From contig CAZFMF010000015.1 of NCBI GenBank assembly GCA_964519985.1, positions 1 to 64,000 of the forward strand: a DNA stretch of 64,000 bases. The letters run 5' to 3'. Positions 48,948 to 57,049 of the stretch are shown here, piece by piece. The DNA comes from JAIEOG01 sp964519985. Lineage in GTDB: Bacteria > Bdellovibrionota > FAC87 > UBA2466. The notes under the pieces are model-generated. The model searched no databases, was not told where the DNA came from, and worked only from the letters and a program-made list of their open reading frames with translations. Position 1 is the stretch's first letter, and each line of letters starts with the position of its first letter. The position numbers and the translations under genes were made by a program.

Positions 48948-49502
48948 CTACCGGATGGTGCAGCTGCGCAGGCCGATGGTTGCCTTGGTCTTACTACGGT
49001 GCGACCGAATATTTTTATCCTCGGTTACGAACTCGATGGTCGCACTCCGGTTGGCGACCGTGCCGTCCAGCGTCGTGGTGGAATGGTGGGCCGTGCGGAA
49101 GACGACGCCTTTGGCTAGGATATTCAAGCTCCGCGGCTTAGTTCTGTTGGCGCTGTCAAAGTAGCTGAAGTGCATCGTGCTATCGGCGGAGGCCCAGCAC
49201 TTCATTAGAAAGTCATCTTTCGGATCAAACTTGCAGTTTTTCTTCATGAGGGTGACTTCAATTTTTCCTTCGAGTCCCCAAGGACTTGCGTCCGCGAGTA
49301 ACGGCATCAAAAAGGATTGGTCTTGCGACCGGAGGCGGACCTTAACCAACTCGGGGTAACCTTTTACCTCCTCGACTTCGGCTTTTGTATAGGCAAACGT
49401 GCCGTCCCAGCAGTCGAGAACCGGTTTTGTTTTTGCTTGAACCGTCACGGCAAAGAGCGCGCCCAATGCAATAAAAGATTTCCAACCCAATTGTGTTTTC
49501 AT
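48948..49502 (-). CDS. Exported VLDC-family protein (paralogue of gene at 43999)
   Basis: This 184-residue protein has a signal peptide (to about 25, VQAKT). It opens with PVLDCWDGTFAYTKAEV and shares with its paralogue the strand order, the central KNCKFDPKDDFLMKCWA cysteine pair and a final Cys (GLRSCTIR). Basic residues dominate in the last third. AAGGAG before the ATG at 49502 sets the start. Two paralogues within 5 kb point to a duplicated envelope family. No function is known. Confidence 0.72.
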   Translation of the reverse strand: MKTQLGWKSFIALGALFAVTVQAKTKPVLDCWDGTFAYTKAEVEEVKGYPELVKVRLRSQDQSFLMPLLADASPWGLEGKIEVTLMKKNCKFDPKDDFLMKCWASADSTMHFSYFDSANRTKPRSLNILAKGVVFRTAHHSTTTLDGTVANRSATIEFVTEDKNIRSHRSKTKATIGLRSCTIR

Positions 49503-49602
49503 TTCATTCTCCTTACCTAAAACTGCCCGAGATACGTCCATTGCGGAAATCGATCGGGTGCATGCGAGTCATAACGAGAGTTGATAGCCCTTGCACTCCC
49601 AC

Positions 49603-49630
49603 GAGATTGCTTCGCTTCGCTCGCAATGAA
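49603..49630. repeat. GCGAGCGAAGCGAAGCAATC-type repeat, inverted copy
   Basis: GAGATTGCTTCGCTTCGCTC followed by GCAATG is the clean reverse-orientation copy. It overlaps the region upstream of the dihydrouridine synthase start. Confidence 0.72.
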
Positions 49631-49634
49631 GGTG

Positions 49635-49640
49635 TAGATT
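49635..49640 (+). promoter_or_regulatory. -10 box (TAGATT) six bases before GTG start
   Basis: TAGATT ends six bases before the GTG at 49647, with no Shine-Dalgarno sequence. The repeat at 49603 supplies the sequence where the -35 box would lie. Confidence 0.42.
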
Positions 49641-49646
49641 CGGCGC

Positions 49647-50675
49647 GTGGACCGGCTGCAAAACTTGGGAGTGAAATTCCCTTACTTTATCGCCCCGATG
49701 GTGGGGATTTCTCACGTTGCATTTCGCGAGCTGATTCGCCACTACACTCCGCCCGAATTGGAACCCCGACTTTTTACCGAGATGATCTCCAGTCGCCGCT
49801 TGCCTGGGGAACAGGTCGGCGAAGTGGACCACTTGAAGATGAGCGTCGGCGAAAACGGACTCATTCCCCAGCTGCTTTGCAACGAAGAGCCGTTTATCGC
49901 CGAGTCCATGAAAAAACTGCGCTGGATGCACCCGTGGGGAATCGATATCAATATGGGATGCCCGGCGACCCAAACGCTCAAACACAATTGGGGTGTGCAA
50001 CTGATGCACGATAAGCGCAAGGCGGCGGACGTCGTTCGCTGGGCGAAGCGCCACACCGATCGGCCGATCAGCGTGAAACTACGAGCCGCCCTGGGACGCG
50101 AGTTTGACGAAAAGTATCTGCTCGAGTTCACGGAGTCGTTGGAAGAAGCGGGGGCGGATTGGCTTACGGTGCATTGCCGCGCGCAGGATCAGGGCCATCA
50201 TGGCTATGCCCGTTGGGATTTGGTGCAGGCGGTGGCCGAAGCGCGTGGCATTCCGGTCGTGGCCAACGGCGATGTGCACACTTGGGAAGACGCGCTGTTT
50301 GTGAAGCGCGAACACGCCGTCGATGGAGTGATGATTGCTCGCGCCGCAACCGCGCGGCCCTGGATCCTTTGGCAGATCGCCTACCAATTAAATCTCACCC
50401 CGAGCGTGCCTCCGCTGACTCGAGAAGAGGAAGGACGGGAATACTTTGCGGCGATGCTGCGCTTGTGCTGCCTCATTCGCGATTATTTTGGCGACACGCC
50501 CGAAAGCTTGCGAAAGATTTTATTCTATCTCACCCATAGCAGTCGTTGGCTGCTCTTTGGCCACGGTTTCTTAGTCGAAGTGAAACGTCGTAAGTCGCTC
50601 GACGAGATCATTGATTTCATCAATGCCTACCGCGACGGCACCAACCAGCCGCTCATTGCGCGCGCGCGCACCTGA
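49647..50675 (+). CDS. tRNA-dihydrouridine synthase (Dus family)
   Basis: This 342-residue enzyme reduces uridine to dihydrouridine in the tRNA D-loop using FMN. It has FIAPMVGISHVAFRELIRHY (about 13-32), TEMISSRR, IDINMGCPATQTLKHNWGVQLM with the catalytic Cys in MGCPA (about 106), and FMN-phosphate-binding GIPVVANGDVHTW (about 203-215) and VDGVMIARAATARPWI. The family is clear, but DusA, B or C cannot be told. GTG start at 49647 follows the leaderless pattern. The upstream genes read away from it. Confidence 0.93.
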   Translation: MDRLQNLGVKFPYFIAPMVGISHVAFRELIRHYTPPELEPRLFTEMISSRRLPGEQVGEVDHLKMSVGENGLIPQLLCNEEPFIAESMKKLRWMHPWGIDINMGCPATQTLKHNWGVQLMHDKRKAADVVRWAKRHTDRPISVKLRAALGREFDEKYLLEFTESLEEAGADWLTVHCRAQDQGHHGYARWDLVQAVAEARGIPVVANGDVHTWEDALFVKREHAVDGVMIARAATARPWILWQIAYQLNLTPSVPPLTREEEGREYFAAMLRLCCLIRDYFGDTPESLRKILFYLTHSSRWLLFGHGFLVEVKRRKSLDEIIDFINAYRDGTNQPLIARART

Positions 50676-50789
50676 AATCAAAACTGAAACGAGACGATTC
50701 ATCTTTGAATCGAGAAGTGACCGAGAATCCGGTTTGTGGGCACGAGTCTGCTTGGCCGTGCGATTGCATTTTCCACGGTCGGAGGGACG

Positions 50790-51290
50790 ATGAGCGATTG
50801 GACCGGAGAGGAACTAAACGGGCGCCGTCTGGGGAAACTGGATTGGTCGCAGGCGGCTTTTGTTGTCTTGTCGGGAGCAAAGCCCAACGTTTGCGGGCAC
50901 GCGATGCTTTTTGTCGGCGGTGGGTTTGGCCACTACTTTCACGTGCCCGGCATTCCGCGGATCTACGACAAGCCACGCTATGTTCCGGGTACCGCCTTTG
51001 GGCGCTATCTCACCGGCAGCGGTAAGCGGGAGCTTGGCCGGCGTCGGATCGCGATTCCGTGCCCGGACGCCGCGGAACGCAAACTCCTTCAATTGATGGA
51101 TGCCAAGTGGCCCTATTTGTTGCTGCCCTCCAACTGCGTGAGCTTCGTGCAGGAAGTGGCGCGTGCGGGCGGGAACTACTGGGATTTCGCCAACTGTCCC
51201 ACCGCCGAACCCCTTGCTTGGGAGTGGCTCCAAAAGAACGTGCTGCCGCTCTTTACGATTTCAGCCGAGTCATGTCCGGTGGTTAAATAA
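50790..51290 (+). CDS. Possible permuted papain-like (LRAT/YiiX-like) protein
   Basis: This 166-residue protein has no signal peptide. A His lies in PNVCGHAMLFVGGGFGHYFH (about residues 30-49) and a Cys in LLPSNCVSFVQEVARAG (about 108-124). His before Cys in that order, with a Gly-rich loop after the His and NC at the start of the following helix, is the pattern of permuted NlpC/P60 or LRAT-type cysteine peptidases. The match is only partial, so the fold is uncertain. ATG at 50790 is preferred because a usable GGAGG lies just before it. It overlaps no neighbour; the next gene starts after four bases. Confidence 0.45.
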   Translation: MSDWTGEELNGRRLGKLDWSQAAFVVLSGAKPNVCGHAMLFVGGGFGHYFHVPGIPRIYDKPRYVPGTAFGRYLTGSGKRELGRRRIAIPCPDAAERKLLQLMDAKWPYLLLPSNCVSFVQEVARAGGNYWDFANCPTAEPLAWEWLQKNVLPLFTISAESCPVVK

Positions 51291-51294
51291 TCGG

Positions 51295-51642
51295 ATGAAA
51301 ACCTTCGGGATTTTTTTGGGCTGTGTTTTCGGCGGAATGGTGACGGGATTTTTTTCGCTCTACGGGATGCTCTGGATGGGACCCGAGACGTTTCATGAAG
51401 GGACACCTTACTTGCTAGCGCTCGTCGGAGGAATGGTCGGACTCGCCGTATATCTTTACCGGGGGTACCCCGCGGCGATCTACGCGGCCTTAGGCATCAT
51501 CGGGGCGGTGTCCGTGCCGTTCCTTTCCTTTGCTCTCTTGCGGGTGGATGTAACCCATCGATTTGTCTCATTCTTTCTCAGTGCCTTGGGCCTGCTCGCT
51601 GGCCTGGGGGCGGCACGAATGCTCCGTCTGCGTAGACGCTAG
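51295..51642 (+). CDS. Small membrane protein, four predicted helices
   Basis: This 115-residue protein has four hydrophobic stretches (about 4-27, 36-54, 58-78, 88-106), Gly-rich and ending in LRLRRR. It is probably an inner-membrane protein with both ends in the cytoplasm. It follows the preceding gene after four bases and could be coupled to it. No known family is recognised. Confidence 0.6.
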   Translation: MKTFGIFLGCVFGGMVTGFFSLYGMLWMGPETFHEGTPYLLALVGGMVGLAVYLYRGYPAAIYAALGIIGAVSVPFLSFALLRVDVTHRFVSFFLSALGLLAGLGAARMLRLRRR

Positions 51643-51709
51643 CCGTATTCGGCTCGCATACCCGAGCCTGGGATCTTGCATTCGGTTTGCAAGGTAATCC
51701 TACGGGGGG

Positions 51710-53143
51710 ATGAGCGTGTTTCGCGCGGGGGTAGTCACGATCTTGCTAGCTTGGTCAGCGGACGTATTCGCTGGCCCTCGTTCCTTCTTGGTACCCAAGG
51801 AATTGCGTCGCACAAACATCTCCGCCGCGCGCGCACGCGGGGTTTCCCATCTGCCGGGCGCTCGGTATGCGACCCCGCCCACGATCCCGTCGATGCCGCA
51901 AACCAGTCCCGTGGCCGCCGCCGCCGCGCAAATCGATCTGCATGCTCTTTTGGCCCGCAATGCGGTGAATATCCCGAAGCCGATTTTCTCTCCGCGCCTT
52001 CAGGTGAAATCCTTGGCACTGCCAAAGCCGGAAGAGATGCCCGAGCCGATTGCCTTTGGCCCCGTGAATTATCGCAGCGACAGGTTGCAAAACGGCGGGG
52101 GCCCCGGCGGTGGGGGTGGCGGAGACGGAGGGGGCGGGGGTGGCTCGCCTTCCGGAGGCGGGGGTGGGCCGCAAGACCACTCGGGCGGTCCGGGAGAATT
52201 AGGACCTAACGGTGGCCGCGACCTCAATGGCGATCGCGGCGGGCAGCGCCGCATCCCTCACGGCGATTACTTTAAAGAGTTTCCGGATCAGGGCAATGGT
52301 TGGGACATTCCCCCTCCCGGAACTCGAGAGCCGCATGGCTTTGCGCCCGCTTCGTCTGAACTGATTCCGGCCGGGGCCAACGGCAACCCGGCCTGGAGTT
52401 ACCGTTCGGCACTGCCGGGTGGTGTCTTTGAGGGCTGTCAGGCGACCTTGGTGTCCACCCAAGACAACGTGTGCCGTGCGGCGACGGCTGCTCACTGTCT
52501 CGAAGACGCGCTGAAAGTTTACGGCGGCCAATTCAATCCGTCCGTCGGCATGTACGAAGGGGTGGCGCACATCACCTCGGCCGATTTCAAAGCAGTTAAG
52601 GTTAAGATTTTTCTGAACCAAAAATACGTGGAACACAGAGGCAACGGTGGAAACGATTCCGCGCTGATGGCGTGGCCCTGCGATCCGTCGCAGGTCAATG
52701 TTCCGATCGTGCCCTTCGTCGATAACTTTGCTCCGCTGCAGAACGGCCAGCGGGTGTTTTATGGAAAGGTGATGGGCGGAAAAGAAGGGCTCTACACCGC
52801 CACGACCGATATCAAGGCCGGAACACAGATCAACTATGTGCAAGATGGCGTGGAACATCTCAAGCTAGTCCAGCCGGACGGGTATGAAATCCAACAGGGG
52901 GATTCTGGTGGGCCGGTTTTCGTGGGGCAACCGGGCAGAATGCAATTGTACGGCGTTTTGTCCACGCGTGAAAACACCGACGCCCCGCAAGGAAACTACA
53001 CCGTTGGACCGGCGGTACTGCCTATTGCGGTTGCCGCGCGGATGACCGGTGAAACGCTCGGCTTTCCAAAGGTGATCGCACCCGCACAAAAGCCGGAGGA
53101 GAAAGCTCCGGCCGAAGTAGCCGAGGCGGCGGGGCCGACCTAG
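51710..53143 (+). CDS. Exported trypsin-like serine protease with glycine-rich linker
   Basis: This 477-residue protein has a signal peptide (to about 22, VFAGP), a proline-rich pro-region, and a glycine stretch of more than 20 Gly (about residues 129-160, GGGPGGGGGGDGGG-like). The peptidase domain follows with the S1 triad visible: AATAAHCLED (His262), GGNDSALMAWP (Asp316) and QQGDSGGPVF (Ser399). Cys pairs include the usual one flanking the catalytic His. The Gly-rich linker likely separates a surface- or prodomain from the enzyme. Start ATG follows GGGGGG. Confidence 0.9.
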   Translation: MSVFRAGVVTILLAWSADVFAGPRSFLVPKELRRTNISAARARGVSHLPGARYATPPTIPSMPQTSPVAAAAAQIDLHALLARNAVNIPKPIFSPRLQVKSLALPKPEEMPEPIAFGPVNYRSDRLQNGGGPGGGGGGDGGGGGGSPSGGGGGPQDHSGGPGELGPNGGRDLNGDRGGQRRIPHGDYFKEFPDQGNGWDIPPPGTREPHGFAPASSELIPAGANGNPAWSYRSALPGGVFEGCQATLVSTQDNVCRAATAAHCLEDALKVYGGQFNPSVGMYEGVAHITSADFKAVKVKIFLNQKYVEHRGNGGNDSALMAWPCDPSQVNVPIVPFVDNFAPLQNGQRVFYGKVMGGKEGLYTATTDIKAGTQINYVQDGVEHLKLVQPDGYEIQQGDSGGPVFVGQPGRMQLYGVLSTRENTDAPQGNYTVGPAVLPIAVAARMTGETLGFPKVIAPAQKPEEKAPAEVAEAAGPT

Positions 53144-53153
53144 CGGGTTTCCC

Positions 53154-53177
53154 TTTCACTCCGGGTCCGGAGTGAAA
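53154..53177. terminator. Palindrome TTTCACTCCGG-GT-CCGGAGTGAAA
   Basis: A perfect 11-bp inverted repeat with a 2-base centre, 11 bases past the protease gene. It resembles the recurrent palindrome but with a GT centre. It may act as a terminator stem, although there is no long T run. Confidence 0.5.
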
Positions 53178-53268
53178 CATAAACAAAAACTAGTTCATAT
53201 GCTGATTGAATCTCTCTTTATTCAACGTTAAACTCTTCAAATAATTTCCCAACAATTTGGAGACCCAA

Positions 53269-53943
53269 ATGAAACATCTAGTATTGGTGGTTGGTATTTC
53301 CCTGTTTTCTTTGAGTGCGTGGTCGATCGATCGCGATGTGACGCTCAATCAGGACGGGGGGTCGGTTTTGTTCACGCTCACGTCGACCTCACCCAGCGCT
53401 TCTAACAGTCTCTCTAAGCCGTTTTTTGGAGACTTGCCGATTGTGTTCACCTATTCCCAGCCGGCGCGCGAGCAGTGTCCGACGACGTTTTCGTACTTTG
53501 TGAAGACCAACGGCCACTATCTGACCACCTGGAACCTAGGGCTCAATTGGGGCGGCAGCGGCACATACAACTATCAAGAGGGCACTTCGACGGAAAATAT
53601 CGGCGGATCTCTCAGTTACAACGCGCAGAGTATCACCGTGAACTACGGAAAGTACTATGAGTCCGGAACCGGAACGCTCGGAAGCATGTACAATCGCGTT
53701 TTTGATTTTGGCGCGGTGAATAAGACCTATACCAACGTTTTAACTCCGTCCTTTTCCGTTACAAAAGTGGGCGACAGCGGTTGCGGCAGCAATCTGATGT
53801 GCATGGCCTGGGCCGACTGTGAAATCGTGTTGGAAACATCCGGCACGGCCTCGGAGAATGTCTCCACCACCCCGGTCAACATCAACCTGCAGTTCGACAT
53901 GGATTACAGCTATTCAAAGGTCGAACGAATCAATTCCTTCTAA
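53269..53943 (+). CDS. Exported beta-rich protein of unknown function
   Basis: This 224-residue protein has a signal peptide (to about 19, AWSID). Most of it consists of short beta strands rich in Ser, Thr, Tyr, Asn and Gly (LFTLTSTSPSASNSLSK; LNWGGSGTYNYQEGTST; ITVNYGKYYESGTGTL), with two pairs of Cys near SGCGSNLMCMAW and ADCEIV. The composition suits a surface or spore-coat-like protein. ATG at 53269 follows GGAG. Palindromes flank the gene on both sides (53154 and 53993), so it may be a cassette. Confidence 0.7.
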   Translation: MKHLVLVVGISLFSLSAWSIDRDVTLNQDGGSVLFTLTSTSPSASNSLSKPFFGDLPIVFTYSQPAREQCPTTFSYFVKTNGHYLTTWNLGLNWGGSGTYNYQEGTSTENIGGSLSYNAQSITVNYGKYYESGTGTLGSMYNRVFDFGAVNKTYTNVLTPSFSVTKVGDSGCGSNLMCMAWADCEIVLETSGTASENVSTTPVNINLQFDMDYSYSKVERINSF

Positions 53944-53951
53944 TCGGAAAC

Positions 53952-53992
53952 AGGGGGCAGCGGCGTTTGACTCGCCGGCTGCCCCCTTTTTC
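53952..53992 (+). terminator. Rho-independent terminator
   Basis: GGGGGCAGC and GCTGCCCCC form a GC-rich stem with inner CGGCG/CGCCG pairing, followed by TTTTTC. It lies nine bases past the gene at 53269. Confidence 0.85.
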
Positions 53993-54008
53993 AATCCGGC
54001 GCCGGAGT
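53993..54008. repeat. Palindrome variant AATCCGGCGCCGGAGT
   Basis: One mismatch from ACTCCGGCGCCGGAGT, immediately after the terminator at 53952. Confidence 0.6.
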
Positions 54009-54083
54009 GATTCCCGAATGGCTCAAGCTCCCTATCGTGCGCGGTTCAGCCGCATTCGATTCGCTATCTCCAGCGGCTTCTGC

Positions 54084-54089
54084 TAATAG
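54084..54089 (+). promoter_or_regulatory. Extended -10 box (TGC-TAATAG) seven bases before ATG
   Basis: TGCTAATAG ends seven bases before the ATG at 54097, with no Shine-Dalgarno sequence. It is one of the clearest leaderless cases. Confidence 0.5.
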
Positions 54090-54096
54090 CCATTGA

Positions 54097-55965
54097 ATGC
54101 ATTTTCTGGCTGTCTTTTGGCTCCTCGCTTCGACCGCATGGGCATCTCCCTCGGCCGAAAAGCTTGCCGCCGAAATAGACCAAGAAATCGAACGGGTTCG
54201 CGAGAGCAAAGGCCTTCCCGTTGCGGCTTCGGCCAAGCTGCCGGAATTCACTCGGCGGGCCTATTTCGATTTTCTAGGTCGGCCCCCCACCCATCAAGAG
54301 TCTTCGGTGTTCAGTGCCCTTCCGAATGGAAAGGCCCACCAGGCAATATGCTCGACCGTCACCCAAGGTGCCGAATTTGATGCCTACTGGGCGATGGTCT
54401 GGCGGACTTGGCTTGAGAAACCCGATCGGGGCGAAGAGTTCGTCCGTGATTTGGAGTACGAGTTCGATTACGCCCGATCCTTGAAGGAGGTTTCTTATCG
54501 GCTGAAGGTGTTCCTACGAAACATCTTGCATTCGGGTAAGGCGGCGCTTCTGGCGGTCTACCGCGGAGACTTGATAGAGGATCCAGACGGGGAAGAGATT
54601 AGACGAAACGAGAGATTTTTCGAATTCGCGCCGCTTATCGACAAAGTGGGACGGACATTCCTTGGAACTCGAGTTGGGTGCGTCCGATGCCACGATGACT
54701 ATTTACGCCAAGAGTTGGAAACCTCCGATTACGAGGGTATTCGCTCCGCACTCAAATACTGGCAGTACAATCAGAGATTTTCGAGGGGGGTTCACGGTTT
54801 AGGGCTCGCTCCGGAATCGGAACTCCCGGCGGAATTGCGCGAATTGCCCGACCCGGGGCCGCACCGACTTTTGCCCACCGACGCCCATGACCGTACGGTG
54901 CATGGGTTTATTTCGCGGGTGGTTGAAAACCCTCGCCTTTCGCACGCTCTAGTTCACCGTTTTTGGAACCACCTCTTTGGAAGGTCGCTCAGTTGGCCAC
55001 GCGTTTACGACGACCTTCCCCTCGAAGTGCCATCGCATCCCGAATACGGAGCGCTGATCGCCAGGGTCTCCGAGCGTTTTAGCCAGCTTGATTTTCGTCA
55101 GGATGTCTTACTCGAAGCGCTTTGTTTGACGAGTGCTTACGGGCGCTCCGGCCAGGAAGATATCGGCTTTGATGATTATTCTTCCATGCCCCTTAAGCCC
55201 AAGACCGAGGAACAGCTGGTCGCTCATATCCTGGCGGCGCATCGAACCGAGGATATCGAATACCGCGAAATCCTGAAACAAGCGGACTTCCTGTTCTTGG
55301 TCGTTTCGGGTTGGACGTACAAAGTCGGAGAGGACCGGCTCGAGGATCCTCGGACATTCAACAGTCGCGTCGATCGGATGTTCGGTGAAGAATGGCAAAG
55401 GCTTTACGTCGATCCGACTACGCGAAGCATTGCCGGCGAGAATCCAAAGTGGAATGCCGATGCCGTAAAAAAGGCGTTCTGGGCAGTGTTGGGCAGAGAC
55501 GCTAACTCCGGCGAGATTGCCAAACTACTAAAAGTCATTCGGCCCCCCTCCATTGCAACCCAACCGGAGATTCTTTTGGAAATCGCGTTAGAGATGGCCA
55601 GAGTTTTGCCGCAGCCGCCCGCGGAAATGGAGCTGCAGGTGCGCTTAAACCATCTGTTGATTGATATTTTCCCGCTGGCGCATACCCGTCGAGTTCCGTA
55701 TTACGCTCGTTTACCCGATGAAGAGACAAGGGCCGCCGGCGTTCGAAAACGCTTTAAAAACGAAACCGTTCGCGATCTCGAACGCGCCGCGGAAATTGCA
55801 TTCCAACAGGCATACCCTCGCTACTGGTACGACTGGAAAGATCGCAAGAACACCTTGCTAAAGTATGCCCGAAGATTTCAGTGGAAGCTTTCTCCGGACG
55901 GCCACGCGATTCAGGACCTCGTTTGGGCCCTGTCCAACAGTTCAGAGTTCCTGACGGTTCCCTAG
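54097..55965 (+). CDS. Exported DUF1549/DUF1553-type protein with CxxCH motif
   Basis: This 622-residue protein has a signal peptide (to about 16, WASPS). The N-terminal half is DUF1549: RRAYFDFLGRPPTHQE (about 48-63), then a c-type heme or metal CxxCH in VGCVRCHDDYLRQE (about 192-205). The C-terminal half is DUF1553: SHALVHRFWNHLFGRSLSWP, SHPEYGALIARVSERF and LLEALCLTSAYGRS. These domains are best known from planctomycetes and related bacteria, often with cytochromes. Together with the heme-motif protein at 44687 this suggests an envelope redox or surface-polymer system. The function is unknown. Confidence 0.85.
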   Translation: MHFLAVFWLLASTAWASPSAEKLAAEIDQEIERVRESKGLPVAASAKLPEFTRRAYFDFLGRPPTHQESSVFSALPNGKAHQAICSTVTQGAEFDAYWAMVWRTWLEKPDRGEEFVRDLEYEFDYARSLKEVSYRLKVFLRNILHSGKAALLAVYRGDLIEDPDGEEIRRNERFFEFAPLIDKVGRTFLGTRVGCVRCHDDYLRQELETSDYEGIRSALKYWQYNQRFSRGVHGLGLAPESELPAELRELPDPGPHRLLPTDAHDRTVHGFISRVVENPRLSHALVHRFWNHLFGRSLSWPRVYDDLPLEVPSHPEYGALIARVSERFSQLDFRQDVLLEALCLTSAYGRSGQEDIGFDDYSSMPLKPKTEEQLVAHILAAHRTEDIEYREILKQADFLFLVVSGWTYKVGEDRLEDPRTFNSRVDRMFGEEWQRLYVDPTTRSIAGENPKWNADAVKKAFWAVLGRDANSGEIAKLLKVIRPPSIATQPEILLEIALEMARVLPQPPAEMELQVRLNHLLIDIFPLAHTRRVPYYARLPDEETRAAGVRKRFKNETVRDLERAAEIAFQQAYPRYWYDWKDRKNTLLKYARRFQWKLSPDGHAIQDLVWALSNSSEFLTVP

Positions 55966-55987
55966 CATTCGCGGAGCGCGGTCTGAG

Positions 55988-57040
55988 TTAGTTCGCGGGA
56001 TTAGAATCCGGATCGCTACCGCCGGTGAGTTCTTCAAACGTCACGGCCTTGGGCGGCTCGGCCGCCGCTTCTTTTTTGCGCGGGCGACGGCGATTGGCGG
56101 CTTGGAAAGCTTCCAGCGCTTCTTGATTCGCTTCGGCAATTTCGCGATGGAGTGCCGACGCATAAACTTCTTTCGGCGCGTGGTCCGCGTTTTGGATCAT
56201 CGAATCGATTTCACCCAGCATCGGATCCGTGCCGTCGTCGAGGGCGGCCTCTTCACCGGCTCCGGCCGAGCCTTTCATCGGCGCGAGGAACTTATCGAGC
56301 CCTTCTTCCATGCGTTTTTGCGGATCTTCGGTATCTCCCTCGAGCTGCCTCAACTCGGAAAGCGGCGGAAGTTCGGCGGTCGATGCGAGGCCAATCACTT
56401 CGAGAAACTTGTGCGTCGTGCCGTACTGCACCGGGCGCCCGGGCACTTCGGCTTTGCCGGCCATGCGTACCAGCCCGCGTTCAATCAGCGTGCGCAAAAG
56501 GTGCGAACTATCAATGCCGCGGACCTGATCGATTTCGGCGCGCGTGATCGGTTGCCGGTAGGCAATGATCGAAAGCACTTCGAGGGCGGAGCGGCCCAGA
56601 CGGAACGGTTTGCTGGCTTGAAAGCGGCGAATGAACTCCGCATTTTCCACCTTGGTCACAAAGTGGTAGCCGCCTTGCGCTTTGCGCAGCATGAAGCCGC
56701 GATCGGGTTCGGCGTAGCGGGCCTGAATCTGGTCAATGGCCACTTGGAGCTGATCGTTATTCGGGCAAGGGTCGCCAAAGGCCTCACGCAGCCGATCGAA
56801 GCTCGCGGGACGTTCGGCCGCAAAGAGAATCGCTTCTACCGCCGAAACAAACGGAATGGCCTCCATCAAGAACGGAGCGTTAGACTTCGCCTTTTCCTTT
56901 GGCTCTTTCTCGACCGCCTGGGCGACTTCTTCTAACTGTTCGTCGGAATGGGCTTGGACTTCGGCCTCGGGTTCCGGAGCGACTTCAGCTTCGGCTTCCG
57001 CTTCTTGCGTTTCCAGCTCTTCGTTTTCCAAGTCCGACAT
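55988..57040 (-). CDS. scpB: Segregation and condensation protein B
   Basis: This 350-residue protein is a winged-helix partner of ScpA and SMC in chromosome compaction and segregation. The conserved core is present (FVSAVEAILFAAERPASFDRLREAF; KPFRLGRSALEVLSIIAYRQPITRAEIDQVRGIDSSHLLRTLIERGLVRMAGKAEVPGRPVQYGTTHKFLEVIGL, about residues 65-215). It is longer than usual because an acidic Glu/Ala N-terminal extension (about 1-60) and an Ala/Glu-rich C-terminal extension are added. It starts nine bases after scpA and is coupled to it. Confidence 0.94.
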   Translation of the reverse strand: MSDLENEELETQEAEAEAEVAPEPEAEVQAHSDEQLEEVAQAVEKEPKEKAKSNAPFLMEAIPFVSAVEAILFAAERPASFDRLREAFGDPCPNNDQLQVAIDQIQARYAEPDRGFMLRKAQGGYHFVTKVENAEFIRRFQASKPFRLGRSALEVLSIIAYRQPITRAEIDQVRGIDSSHLLRTLIERGLVRMAGKAEVPGRPVQYGTTHKFLEVIGLASTAELPPLSELRQLEGDTEDPQKRMEEGLDKFLAPMKGSAGAGEEAALDDGTDPMLGEIDSMIQNADHAPKEVYASALHREIAEANQEALEAFQAANRRRPRKKEAAAEPPKAVTFEELTGGSDPDSNPAN

Positions 57041-57049
57041 ACTTTTCCC

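Noticed and set aside
52069..52254. A proline-rich minus-strand frame opposite the polyglycine linker
   Set aside because: It is the complement of GGN codons and has no start context.
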